Shown in pieces: positions 44,340 through 53,360 of a DNA stretch of 64,000 nt. How positions within the stretch are numbered: position 1 is the stretch's first letter; each line of letters opens with the position of its first letter. The stretch lies in the NCBI RefSeq assembly GCF_018326425.1, contig NZ_AP024601.1:1352001-1416000 (forward strand). Direction: 5' to 3'. The stretch comes from Polycladomyces abyssicola. GTDB taxonomy: Bacteria > Bacillota > Bacilli > Thermoactinomycetales > JIR-001. The translations under genes and the position numbers were made by a program. Below the pieces are notes generated by a model. It saw only the letters and a program-made list of their open reading frames with translations. It was not told the origin of the DNA and searched no databases.

Positions 44340-46215
44340 TTCACCGAAAAAACTGAAAGAGCTTCCCGTGGATCAATTACCGAAGTTGGCTGAAGAGATC
44401 CGTCAGTTTCTAATCGAAAGCCTGTCCAAGACCGGCGGCCATTTGGCGCCCAACCTGGGTGTGGTCGAGCTGACGCTGGCGCTTCATTACTTGTTCGACA
44501 GCCCCAAAGATAAGATCATCTGGGATGTGGGGCACCAGGCTTATGTGCACAAAATTTTGACCGGACGGAAAGACTTGTTCCCCACATTGCGCCAATATAA
44601 GGGATTATGCGGTTTTCCGAAGATGAGCGAAAGTGAACACGATGTATGGGAAACCGGTCACAGCAGTACCTCGCTTTCAGCGGCGATGGGGATGGCGGCA
44701 GCCCGCGATCTCAAAGGAGAAGACCATAAGGTGATCGCCGTCATCGGTGACGGGGCACTGACCGGCGGTATGGCCCTGGAAGCGATGAACCATATCGGTA
44801 ACGAGAAAAAGGATTTGATTGTGGTTCTCAATGACAATGAGATGTCCATCTCACCCAACGTGGGTGCACTGCACAATTATTTGGGTCGGTTGCGCACCTA
44901 TAAAGGGTACAAAAAAGCGAAGGAACTGGTGGAATACTGGCTGGAGAAAATGCCGTCCGGCGATACGTTCGCCAAGACGCTGGAACGCGTCAAGGACAGC
45001 ATCAAATATTTGGTTGTCTCCGGAGTATTGTTTGAAAAGCTTGGCTTTACCTATCTCGGCCCGGTCGATGGCCACAAAATGGATGAATTGATGGAATGCC
45101 TGAGGCAGGCCGCCAAAACCAGTGGCCCTGTTTTGGTGCACGTCATTACCAAAAAGGGATACGGTTACAAACCGGCAGAAGAAAACTCGGTTGCCTACCA
45201 CGGTGTAGGGGCATACAAAATCGAATCGGGCGAGTTCATGAAAAAAGCGGGCAAAGGACCTGATTACGCCAAAGTTTTTGGCAGTACGTTGGTCAAATTG
45301 GCTGAAAACGATCCGCGAATCGTGGCCATTACGCCGGCGATGCTGACCGGTTCCAAATTGGACGCATTTGCCGAGCGGTTCCCGGATCGTTGTTTCGACG
45401 TGGGTATCGCAGAGCAACATGCGACCACGTTTGCGGGAGGGTTGGCCACACAGGGAATGAAGCCCGTTTTGGCCATTTACTCCACGTTTTTGCAACGGGG
45501 GTACGATCAACTCATTCACGATGTGTGCCGTCAAAACCTGAACGTGGTAATCGCGGTGGACCGTGCCGGTTTGGTCGGTGCCGACGGTGAGACGCATCAG
45601 GGTGTGTACGATATCGCTTACATGCGCAGTGTACCGAATATTGTCATCATGATGCCCAAAGATGAGAATGAACTGCAACACATGTTGTATACAGCCGTAC
45701 AGTATGATGCGGGCCCGATCGCGGTACGATTCCCTCGCGGCACCGGGATGGGTGTACCGATGGACACGACGTTCCGCACCATTCCGATCGGCCAGTCTGA
45801 AGTGGTGCGTGATGGGAACGACGTGGCACTGCTGGCCTTTGGCCCGATGGTGGCGCTGGCCGAGGAAGCGGCTGAGCAGTTGAAGCGGGAAGGAATCTCT
45901 GCCAAGGTGATCAATGCTCGGTTCGCCAAACCGCTGGACGAGACGATGCTGTTGGAGCTGAGTCGCACAGGGATGCCCGTCATCACAATTGAAGAAGGGG
46001 CGCGCATGGGCGGATTCGGCAGTGCGGTGTTGGAGTTTTACGCGGATCGAAACATTCATGGCATGGTGATCAAAAACATCGCGATTCCGGACTACTTCGT
46101 CGAACATGGAAGTGTGGAAGAACAGCGGCAGGAAGTCGGTCTCACAGTGGAAAACATTGTGCAGACAGTGCGCAGTGTGGCACCGGCGATGCCGCGAAAG
46201 CGACAACGGGCGTAG
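44320..46215 (+). CDS. dxs: 1-deoxy-D-xylulose-5-phosphate synthase
   Basis: A 631-residue thiamine-diphosphate enzyme that joins pyruvate and glyceraldehyde 3-phosphate in the MEP isoprenoid pathway. Motifs: [16 protein letters not shown], the ThDP site [18 protein letters not shown] with [13 protein letters not shown], and the catalytic Glu in [17 protein letters not shown] 44320 follows GAGGGG and overlaps oapA. Confidence 0.98.
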   Translation: MHLDQIDSPKKLKELPVDQLPKLAEEIRQFLIESLSKTGGHLAPNLGVVELTLALHYLFDSPKDKIIWDVGHQAYVHKILTGRKDLFPTLRQYKGLCGFPKMSESEHDVWETGHSSTSLSAAMGMAAARDLKGEDHKVIAVIGDGALTGGMALEAMNHIGNEKKDLIVVLNDNEMSISPNVGALHNYLGRLRTYKGYKKAKELVEYWLEKMPSGDTFAKTLERVKDSIKYLVVSGVLFEKLGFTYLGPVDGHKMDELMECLRQAAKTSGPVLVHVITKKGYGYKPAEENSVAYHGVGAYKIESGEFMKKAGKGPDYAKVFGSTLVKLAENDPRIVAITPAMLTGSKLDAFAERFPDRCFDVGIAEQHATTFAGGLATQGMKPVLAIYSTFLQRGYDQLIHDVCRQNLNVVIAVDRAGLVGADGETHQGVYDIAYMRSVPNIVIMMPKDENELQHMLYTAVQYDAGPIAVRFPRGTGMGVPMDTTFRTIPIGQSEVVRDGNDVALLAFGPMVALAEEAAEQLKREGISAKVINARFAKPLDETMLLELSRTGMPVITIEEGARMGGFGSAVLEFYADRNIHGMVIKNIAIPDYFVEHGSVEEQRQEVGLTVENIVQTVRSVAPAMPRKRQRA

Positions 46216-46225
46216 GAGGTTCGTG

Positions 46226-47041
46226 TTGAGCAAGCAAAGGCTGGATGTACTATTGGTGGAAAAAGGATATTTTGAAAGCAGGCAACAAGCGCAGCGGGCT
46301 ATTATGGCCGGTTTGGTTCGTGTCAATCAGGAACGGGTAGACAAGCCGGGGGCCAAGATTCCTGCGGATGCCGTGCTGGAAGTGACCGGTCAAGTGCATC
46401 CCTTCGTCAGTCGTGGCGGCCTGAAACTGCTGGAGGCGATTCGGGCTTTCCAACTGGATCTCACGGAACGCGTGGTGATCGATATCGGGGCTTCTACCGG
46501 CGGTTTCACGGATTGTGCTCTGCAACACGGTGCCAAACGCGTCTATGCCGTCGATGTCGGCTACGGACAGCTTGCTTGGAAATTGCGACAAGATCCACGT
46601 GTCGTCGTGATGGAACGAACCAATTTTCGCTATATGAAACCGGAGGATTTGCCAGGCGAGCAACCGGATTTGGCGACCATTGACGTTTCCTTCATCTCAT
46701 TGAGTCATATTCTGCCGCCACTTTACCCGATATTGCGAACGGGCGGGGATGTAATCGCACTGATTAAACCGCAATTTGAAGCGGGTAAGGAACAAGTGGG
46801 TAAAAAAGGGATCGTGCGCGATCCCGCCATTCACCGGCAGGTGATCCGAGCTGTGTTGGACATGGCTGCATCCTGCGGTTTTCAACCGATGGGCGTTATC
46901 CCTTCTCCCATAACGGGTGGGGAAGGCAACATCGAGTTTTTGTCTCGTTTGACCAAAAGCGATACAAGTTCTTCCTCAGGGATCGTGACGGATGAAGCCA
47001 TCACGGAAGCCGTAGCGGAAGCGCACCGGCGTCATGCATAG
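46226..47041 (+). CDS. tlyA: TlyA-family rRNA methyltransferase (YqxC)
   Basis: A 271-residue protein with an N-terminal S4 RNA-binding domain (RLDVLLVEKGYFESRQQAQR) and an FtsJ-like methyltransferase fold (VIDIGASTGGFTDCALQHGA, VDVGYGQLAWKLR, LIKPQFEAG). It probably 2'-O-methylates rRNA. TTG 46226 or GTG 46223 follows GTAGGAGG. Confidence 0.93.
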   Translation: MSKQRLDVLLVEKGYFESRQQAQRAIMAGLVRVNQERVDKPGAKIPADAVLEVTGQVHPFVSRGGLKLLEAIRAFQLDLTERVVIDIGASTGGFTDCALQHGAKRVYAVDVGYGQLAWKLRQDPRVVVMERTNFRYMKPEDLPGEQPDLATIDVSFISLSHILPPLYPILRTGGDVIALIKPQFEAGKEQVGKKGIVRDPAIHRQVIRAVLDMAASCGFQPMGVIPSPITGGEGNIEFLSRLTKSDTSSSSGIVTDEAITEAVAEAHRRHA

Positions 47042-47102
47042 GAAAATGAGAGGATTTACTGAACCCCTCTTCGAATTAAGTAGGAAAAAGGAGGGAGAAC
47101 TG

Positions 47103-47630
47103 TTGCTTCATCCCGGGGACCTGTTGGTCCTGTTCCTACTGATCGGAGCGGGGTTGTGGTTGTTGGCGCACAAATGGCGTAAACGTGATCGGTCCGTCAC
47201 TGCCACATGGCAATGGACCGATTCAAGTTCTGCCATTCGGGGCGAAGTACCCGACATGTTGCGAGAGGAAGGGTATGACGTGGTGGCGGCCAAGCAAAAG
47301 CTTCCCGTCTATGTGCATGTGGGCTCACAATCGTTTGAAAGCCGGTTATATGTGGACTATGTGGCCAAACAGGGTTCAGACGTATACCTGGTGATGATTG
47401 CGCGACCGAAAAAACCGCTGTCTATGACCGGTGCCGCAATTCGGGATCGTTTTTTATCCCTTTTTTTGGCGTTGCATCCTACAGGGATTTTATATGTTGA
47501 TCCGGAACGGGCGCATATTCACCGCATTCATTTTGATATTGCAGGGATCCGGTTTCCCGGACGCCGCTCGTGGGTATCCTATCTGATAACCATGGTTCTG
47601 GGCATGCTCTTGGCATTCTTCATCCGGTAA
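47103..47630 (+). CDS. hypothetical protein with terminal membrane helices
   Basis: About 175 residues. There is an N-terminal hydrophobic helix (about 4-22), a soluble middle with a possible VRR-nuclease-like or ribonuclease-H-like look that I cannot assign (EEGYDVVAAKQKLPVYVHVG, SRLYVDYVAKQGSDVYLV), and a C-terminal helix. I do not recognise the family. It lies between tlyA and nadK. TTG 47103 follows AAGGAGGG. Confidence 0.75.
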   Translation: MLHPGDLLVLFLLIGAGLWLLAHKWRKRDRSVTATWQWTDSSSAIRGEVPDMLREEGYDVVAAKQKLPVYVHVGSQSFESRLYVDYVAKQGSDVYLVMIARPKKPLSMTGAAIRDRFLSLFLALHPTGILYVDPERAHIHRIHFDIAGIRFPGRRSWVSYLITMVLGMLLAFFIR

Positions 47631-47655
47631 CCCATGGATCACCGAGGTGAAGTCA

Positions 47656-48540
47656 TTGACAACGATTGGCATATCCGTCAACAAAGGAAAACCCAAGACA
47701 CGGATCGTCACGCGTGAATTGGTGCGATTGTTGGAAGAGAGAAATGCCGGTGTGGTACTGGAGCCGGATATCGCACAGGAGATCGGTCGTCCCGACCTCG
47801 GTCTCCCGTTGGAACGTTTTCCCGAACGTGCCAACATCCTGTTCGTCTTGGGTGGAGACGGCACCCTGTTGGGGTTTGCGCGCCGGTTTGCGCAGCATTC
47901 GTTGCCGATATTGGGGTTCAATCTGGGTAACCTCGGATTTCTCTCCGAAGCGGAACCGGACAATCTCGCTGATGCAGTTGACCGTGTGATCGCAGGGGAC
48001 TATTACATAGAAGAACGATTGATGCTGGATGCGGAGGTGGTGAGGGACGGGCAGGTGCTGGAACGGAGTGTGGCATTGAATGACGTGGGCATCGCCAAAG
48101 GATCGTTCAGCCGAATGATCACTTGTTCAGTGTGGATGGACGATTCGTATTTGGGCACCTATTCGGGGGACGGTGTCATCGTCTCCACTCCGACCGGTTC
48201 CACTGCTTATTCGTTATCGTGCGGCGGGCCGATCGTATGGCCCGGACTACAAACGATATTGCTCACCCCGATCTGTCCGCACACGCTGACCGCCCGGCCA
48301 ATGGTGCTGCCGGCTGAAAGCGTGTTGGAAGTGCGGGTCAGTGCCACGCATCAAGATATCGGTTTGACCATTGACGGTCAACTGGGGTTTCGGTTAAATG
48401 TGGATGATGTGATCCGTATACGCCGGTCTCCGTACAATACCTTGCTGATCAAATGGCAGGAACGCTCCTTTTTTGAAGTCGTGAGAAAAAAGCTTCAGGG
48501 AGATACGGATGAGGATCCTGGGTTGGAGGGCAAACGATGA
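47656..48540 (+). CDS. nadK: NAD kinase
   Basis: A 294-residue ATP-NAD kinase that makes NADP. Signatures: [39 protein letters not shown] and [20 protein letters not shown] 47656 follows GAGGTGA. It overlaps argR by ATGA. Confidence 0.96.
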   Translation: MTTIGISVNKGKPKTRIVTRELVRLLEERNAGVVLEPDIAQEIGRPDLGLPLERFPERANILFVLGGDGTLLGFARRFAQHSLPILGFNLGNLGFLSEAEPDNLADAVDRVIAGDYYIEERLMLDAEVVRDGQVLERSVALNDVGIAKGSFSRMITCSVWMDDSYLGTYSGDGVIVSTPTGSTAYSLSCGGPIVWPGLQTILLTPICPHTLTARPMVLPAESVLEVRVSATHQDIGLTIDGQLGFRLNVDDVIRIRRSPYNTLLIKWQERSFFEVVRKKLQGDTDEDPGLEGKR

Positions 48541-48983
48541 AAGCTCAGCGTCACATCAAGATTCGTGAGATTATCGCAAGCAAGGATATCGAAACACAAG
48601 AGGAATTGGTTGATGAACTGAAAAAAGCGGGATTCAATGTGACCCAAGCCACGGTGTCCCGCGACATTAAAGAATTGCATCTCGTCAAGGTAGCGACGAA
48701 CAATGGACGTTACAAATATTCGTTGCCTGCTGACAGACGCTTCAATCCGTTGCAAAAACTGAAACGCATGTTGGTTGAGTCGTTTGTCGGTGTGGATCAC
48801 AGCGAGAACCTCATCGTCATGAAAACCCTGCCGGGTAATGCGCATGCATGTGCAGCATTGATCGACCATTTGGATTGGCCGGAGATTATCGGCACGATTG
48901 CGGGGGACGACACGATCCTGATGATCTGCCGCAATAAAGAAGTCGTCCCGGAGGTAGTGAAACGTTTTCTCGACATGCTGTAG
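48537..48983 (+). CDS. argR: arginine repressor ArgR/AhrC
   Basis: A 148-residue hexameric arginine-dependent regulator. N-terminal winged helix ([38 protein letters not shown]) and C-terminal arginine-binding domain ([28 protein letters not shown] has the GTIAGDDT core). Confidence 0.97.
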   Translation: MKAQRHIKIREIIASKDIETQEELVDELKKAGFNVTQATVSRDIKELHLVKVATNNGRYKYSLPADRRFNPLQKLKRMLVESFVGVDHSENLIVMKTLPGNAHACAALIDHLDWPEIIGTIAGDDTILMICRNKEVVPEVVKRFLDML

Positions 48984-49002
48984 GTTGTGGGAGTGGATAG
49001 GG

Positions 49003-50697
49003 ATGCTTCGGGAAATGTCCATCCGCCATTTTGCCATCATCGACCATGTCCGTCTGACGTTTGACAACGGATTTCATGTGCTGACCGGGGAGACCGGCGC
49101 AGGAAAATCAATCCTGATCGATGCTATCGGTCTTTTGGTTGGGGGACGTGGTTCCGCCGATTTTGTACGTCACGGGAAAGGGAAGGCGGAAATTGAAGGA
49201 TTGTTTGAGGTGCCGGCCGAACACCCCGTAAGAGACGTTTTGTCCGAATTGGGCATCGAACCGGAAGAGGATGTCCTTATCATCCGTCGGGAAATCGCGG
49301 CGAGCGGAAAAAGCACCTGCCGGATCAACGGACGCATGGTGACCTTGGCCATGTTGAAACAAGTGGGCGAACGATTGCTGGACATCCACGGTCAGCATGA
49401 GCATCAATCCCTGCTCAAACCGGAAGAGCACGTAGAATGGCTGGATGCGTTCGGCGGCGAAACGGTTTTGGCCAAACGCAGGGAGTACGAGGTTGTCTAC
49501 CGAAAATACCGTGATCTTGAACGTGAATGGCAACGCTTAACGGTGGACGAGAAAGAGATGGCGCAACGGATCGATCTACTTCGCTTTCAACAGGAGGAAA
49601 TCGCCGCTGCAAAGTTGACGGAGGGCGAAGAAGAGGAACTGGAGTTGGAGCGCAAACGGTTGGCGCATGCCGAGAAAATCGTTCAAAACGCCTCGGAAGC
49701 ATATGAGGCGTTGTACGGGGAACGGCGCGGATTGGAACACCTGCATGACGCGTTGCAAGCGCTGGAAGAGATTGCACAGGTGGACGAGTCGATCCGATCC
49801 GTGTGGGAAATGGTTCAAAGCGCATACTATCAGTTGGAGGAAGCTGCGCGGGAGCTTGGAACATATCGTGACCAACTTGAATTTGACCCCGACCGGCTGG
49901 TCGAGGTGGAAGACCGTCTCCACCTGATTCACCAACTGAAACGAAAATATGGCGATTCGATCCGCGACATTTTGTCATTTGGTGAGCGCGTACAGGAAGA
50001 GCTGGAGCGATTGTTGAACCGTGATGAAAACAAGGAAGCGCTGGAAGCGGAAATGAGGAAGCTTCGCGCGGAATTGGATCAAAAGGCGGACGAACTGACC
50101 GCTTTGCGGAAACAAGCGGCCAGGCGTCTGGAGGAACGGGTGGAAAAAGAGCTGGCCGATCTCAATATGGGCGCTACCACGTTTCATGTTGCCTTTTATT
50201 CTTCTGAAACACCGAACGGATTGACGCCGACCGGCAAGGATCGTATCGAGTTTCAAATTGCGCCCAACCCTGGCGAACCGCTCAGACCATTGGCTAAAAT
50301 TGCATCTGGCGGGGAATTATCCCGGATTATGCTGGCATTGAAAACCCTGTTTGCCGATGTGGACCACATCCCTACCCTGATTTTTGATGAGATCGACACG
50401 GGGGTCAGCGGACGCGCTGCCCAGGCGATTGCCGAGAAAATGGTCGCATTGGGACGAAAAAGCCAAGTCTTGTGCATCACACATTTGCCGCAAGTGGCAT
50501 GTATGGCGGACACGCATTTTTACATTTACAAAGAAGCAGAATCAGGACATACCCAAACCCATGTCGAAAAGCTGGACAGGCAGGGAAGAACGTTGGAGCT
50601 GGCCCGGATGCTGGGCGGTGTGGAAGTGACGGATACCACACGCGAACATGCGCAGGAGATGCTTCAAATGGCCGAACAGATGAAAAAAGCGATCTGA
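49003..50697 (+). CDS. recN: DNA repair protein RecN
   Basis: A 564-residue SMC-like ATPase for double-strand-break repair. Walker A GETGAGKSILIDAIG, long coiled coils (about 160-360), the ABC signature ASGGELSRIMLALK and Walker B LIFDEIDTGVSG. ATG 49003 gives the usual MLREMSIRHFAII start. Confidence 0.97.
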   Translation: MLREMSIRHFAIIDHVRLTFDNGFHVLTGETGAGKSILIDAIGLLVGGRGSADFVRHGKGKAEIEGLFEVPAEHPVRDVLSELGIEPEEDVLIIRREIAASGKSTCRINGRMVTLAMLKQVGERLLDIHGQHEHQSLLKPEEHVEWLDAFGGETVLAKRREYEVVYRKYRDLEREWQRLTVDEKEMAQRIDLLRFQQEEIAAAKLTEGEEEELELERKRLAHAEKIVQNASEAYEALYGERRGLEHLHDALQALEEIAQVDESIRSVWEMVQSAYYQLEEAARELGTYRDQLEFDPDRLVEVEDRLHLIHQLKRKYGDSIRDILSFGERVQEELERLLNRDENKEALEAEMRKLRAELDQKADELTALRKQAARRLEERVEKELADLNMGATTFHVAFYSSETPNGLTPTGKDRIEFQIAPNPGEPLRPLAKIASGGELSRIMLALKTLFADVDHIPTLIFDEIDTGVSGRAAQAIAEKMVALGRKSQVLCITHLPQVACMADTHFYIYKEAESGHTQTHVEKLDRQGRTLELARMLGGVEVTDTTREHAQEMLQMAEQMKKAI

Positions 50698-50709
50698 AAA
50701 AGAAGTAGC

Positions 50710-50752
50710 AAGCCGTTTTTGGGAGTCTCGTTCCCAAAGGCGGCTTTTCTTT
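50710..50752 (+). terminator. terminator after recN
   Basis: AAGCCG (50710-50715) pairs with CGGCTT (50741-50746), with an inner TTGGGA/TCCCAA stem, followed by a T-rich tract. Confidence 0.88.
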
Positions 50753-50905
50753 TCCGTACTGCTCAAGTCAGTGTCATTCGGATTGTCAGGAATCATTTGT
50801 GTAACATAAAAGGCCCGAGCCGCGGGCAATGTAACAGTACCGACGGTCAACACTGGGTATCAACGCGATGGAGGTGCAGGCAGGAGCGCGGGAGTGTGAT
50901 CCGTT

Positions 50906-52228
50906 TTGCGGGAAAAACAGAAAAGAAAATGGTGGGGTATTGTACTGGTTGGCTTCCTTATCTGGGCCAGCATGACGCCGACATTTCAACAGTTCACTTC
51001 GTTCCCCCGGGAATTGCGCTTGATTTCCGGTGATCAGGAACAACTTCGACTCACAATGCCGGCCACCGTGATGGCCGACATTGCTGATCCGCACGTAGCG
51101 GCGATTAACGGGAAAAGCCGTGCGCAACTGGATTTGCATCATCCGTTTACCGTCATGACGAAACATCGTGGACAGACGCGGTTGACCCTCCGATTGTTTG
51201 GACGCATTCCGATCAAGACCTTGCAAGTGCGGGTTTTGCCGGAAATCCGCGTGATTCCGGGCGGACAATCGATCGGTGTCAAACTGCAATCAGCCGGGGT
51301 GATGGTCGTCGGTCATCATCTGGTATCGCAGGGAGATGAGGCGATTTCACCCGGGGAAAAAGCGGATATCCGCGTCGGTGATTATATCGTGCGCATCAAC
51401 GATCAACCCATCCAAAACGTCAACCAAGTGTCAACCATTGTCCGGAAGACATTTGGTCAACCGCTAAAAGTGACGGTGGTACGAGGTGACCGTGAGCGGG
51501 AGACGACATTGACACCGGTCTTTAACAAACGGGAGGGCATCTATCGTATCGGCCTGTATATCCGTGATTCCGCTGCGGGAGTGGGCACATTGACGTTTTA
51601 CGATCCGGTTCGAAAAGTGTATGGTGCGTTGGGGCACGTCATATCCGATATGGATACCGGTCAGCCGATTCGAGTCGGAGGGGGGACGATCATTCATTCC
51701 AGCGTCACCTCCATCCAAAAAGGAGAGTCGGGTGAACCCGGGGAAAAACGCGCGATTTTTTTCCAAGAGCATCACGTTCTCGGTTCCATTCGACGCAATA
51801 CGCCGTTCGGGATCTTCGGCAAAATGGAACGATCGCCCGACAAGGGCCTGTATAATCGAACGGTTCCTGTAGCGTTGGCAGAAGAGGTGAAAGAAGGACC
51901 GGCCCAAATTCTGACGGTAGTGGAAGGGCAAAAAGTGGAGCGGTACAACATTGAGATTGTACATGTGGTTCATCAAAAATATCCAGCGACTAAAGGGATG
52001 ATCATCAAAATTACCGACCCGAGGTTGTTAAAGAGTACGGGTGGGATCGTTCAAGGAATGAGCGGCAGTCCCATCTTGCAAAACGGCAAGCTGATCGGAG
52101 CAGTGACACACGTTTTTGTCAACGATCCCACTTCCGGGTACGGCACACTGATTGAATGGATGTTGCAGGATGCGGGGGTACTACAGGTGGCGGGTCTCCA
52201 AGAGACCCGTTCTCTTTTTTATCATTAA
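50906..52228 (+). CDS. spoIVB: SpoIVB peptidase
   Basis: A 440-residue sporulation serine peptidase made in the forespore that signals activation of sigma-K in the mother cell. N-terminal signal anchor (about 8-25), PDZ domain (ADIRVGDYIVRINDQPIQNV) and S55 peptidase domain with ALGHVISDMDTGQ and the Ser motif GMSGSPILQNGKLIGAVTHV. TTG start; an upstream in-frame stop lies 9 bases before it. Confidence 0.96.
   Translation: MREKQKRKWWGIVLVGFLIWASMTPTFQQFTSFPRELRLISGDQEQLRLTMPATVMADIADPHVAAINGKSRAQLDLHHPFTVMTKHRGQTRLTLRLFGRIPIKTLQVRVLPEIRVIPGGQSIGVKLQSAGVMVVGHHLVSQGDEAISPGEKADIRVGDYIVRINDQPIQNVNQVSTIVRKTFGQPLKVTVVRGDRERETTLTPVFNKREGIYRIGLYIRDSAAGVGTLTFYDPVRKVYGALGHVISDMDTGQPIRVGGGTIIHSSVTSIQKGESGEPGEKRAIFFQEHHVLGSIRRNTPFGIFGKMERSPDKGLYNRTVPVALAEEVKEGPAQILTVVEGQKVERYNIEIVHVVHQKYPATKGMIIKITDPRLLKSTGGIVQGMSGSPILQNGKLIGAVTHVFVNDPTSGYGTLIEWMLQDAGVLQVAGLQETRSLFYH
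52191..52220 (+). terminator. terminator inside the 3' end of spoIVB
   Basis: CGGGTCTC (52191-52198) and GAGACCCG (52202-52209) with a 3-base loop, then TTTTTT at 52215-52220. The whole signal lies within the last 12 codons of spoIVB. Confidence 0.88.
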
Positions 52229-52260
52229 AGGAAAAGTATGGTTGTGCTTTGAACCAAAAG

Positions 52261-52290
52261 CAGGAATGACCCTTGGAAATGTCGAAAAAC
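52261..52290 (+). promoter_or_regulatory. 0A box and possible sigma-H promoter upstream of spo0A
   Basis: TGTCGAA at 52280-52286 is an exact 0A box. CAGGAAT at 52261-52267 upstream resembles a sigma-H -35. Together they fit the autoregulated sporulation promoter known from B. subtilis. The sigma-H match is weaker than the 0A box. Confidence 0.5.
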
Positions 52291-52330
52291 TCCTTGACAC
52301 AATCAAAGAAGCGGACAGGGGGACATTGCC

Positions 52331-53110
52331 TTGAACAAAATCCGCGTTTTGTTGGCCGACGACAATCGGGAGTTTGCCGAATTGTTACGGGAATATCTTG
52401 CTTCCCAGGACGACATGGACGTGATCGGTGTTGCCTACAATGGTAATGAAGTGTTGGAAAAATTGGAGAAAGATGTGCCGGATGTTTTGGTGCTGGACAT
52501 CATCATGCCACACTTGGACGGATTGGGTGTGTTGGAACAAATCCAAGAACGGGGAATCAAACCGGTTCCTAAAATCATGATGTTAACTGCTTTCGGACAG
52601 GAAAACATCACCCAGCGCGCGGTGGAATTGGGAGCGGCCTATTACATACTCAAACCATTTGACATGGATGTATTGGCGCATCGGATCCGTCAAATGAAAG
52701 GACAACCGGGTGCTCCGACCACGATGAAGTCAATGAATCCGCAGTCGAATCGAACCAATAATCTGGACGCCAACATCACGAATGTGATCCACGAAATCGG
52801 CGTACCGGCACATATTAAAGGGTATTTGTACCTCCGGGAAGCCATTACGATGGTTTATAACGAAGTGGAGTTACTCGGCGCCATTACCAAAACGTTGTAT
52901 CCGCGGATCGCGGAGAAGTACAACACCACTCCCAGCCGAGTTGAACGGGCGATCCGTCATGCGATCGAGGTGGCTTGGAGCCGGGGCAACATGGAATCCA
53001 TACGCAACCTGTTCGGATACACCATCAACGTGACCAAGGCAAAACCTACCAACAGCGAATTTATCGCGATGGTGGCGGACAAACTGCGTATCGAACACAA
53101 AGTGGGTTGA
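52331..53110 (+). CDS. spo0A: sporulation master regulator Spo0A
   Basis: A 259-residue response regulator. The receiver domain has acidic residues in LLADDNREF, the phospho-acceptor Asp56 in [11 protein letters not shown] and Lys108 in ILKPFD. After a linker, the Spo0A DNA-binding domain has [19 protein letters not shown] and [23 protein letters not shown] start after AGGGGGAC. Confidence 0.98.
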   Translation: MNKIRVLLADDNREFAELLREYLASQDDMDVIGVAYNGNEVLEKLEKDVPDVLVLDIIMPHLDGLGVLEQIQERGIKPVPKIMMLTAFGQENITQRAVELGAAYYILKPFDMDVLAHRIRQMKGQPGAPTTMKSMNPQSNRTNNLDANITNVIHEIGVPAHIKGYLYLREAITMVYNEVELLGAITKTLYPRIAEKYNTTPSRVERAIRHAIEVAWSRGNMESIRNLFGYTINVTKAKPTNSEFIAMVADKLRIEHKVG

Positions 53111-53178
53111 TACGTCAGATAAAGCGAGAAGTCCAAGGTGGAGCAAGTCACTGAGTGTCGATGGCACACTTCATGATT

Positions 53179-53232
53179 GGCTGGTATTTCGGTTGGATTA
53201 TTCCATCCGGATACCAGCCATTTCTGTTTTTT
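53179..53232 (+). terminator. terminator after spo0A
   Basis: GGCTGGTAT (53179-53187) pairs with ATACCAGCC (53211-53219), with inner pairing, followed by TTTTTT at 53226-53232. Confidence 0.85.
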
Positions 53233-53281
53233 GGATAATCTTGCGGACGGTGCGAAAGAAGGCTGTGGTAAAAAAAGAGCA

Positions 53282-53310
53282 TTGCCAATTCCGTTATTAC
53301 TGATTATAAT
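53282..53310 (+). promoter_or_regulatory. promoter of the lipoprotein-cytochrome operon
   Basis: TTGCCA (53282-53287), 17 bases, TATAAT (53305-53310), a strong sigma-A type. The first Fur-like box covers its -10. Confidence 0.8.
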
Positions 53311-53338
53311 TCTCATTGGTAATCGATAATCATTTTCA
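53301..53338. promoter_or_regulatory. two Fur-box-like sites
   Basis: TGATTATAATTCTCA (53301-53315) and CGATAATCATTTTCA (53324-53338) each match the Bacillus 7-1-7 Fur box TGATAATNATTATCA with two differences. The first overlaps the -10 and the second the start region, so iron-dependent repression is likely. Confidence 0.7.
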
Positions 53339-53360
53339 ATTGAGTGAAGAGGTGCTGTTA

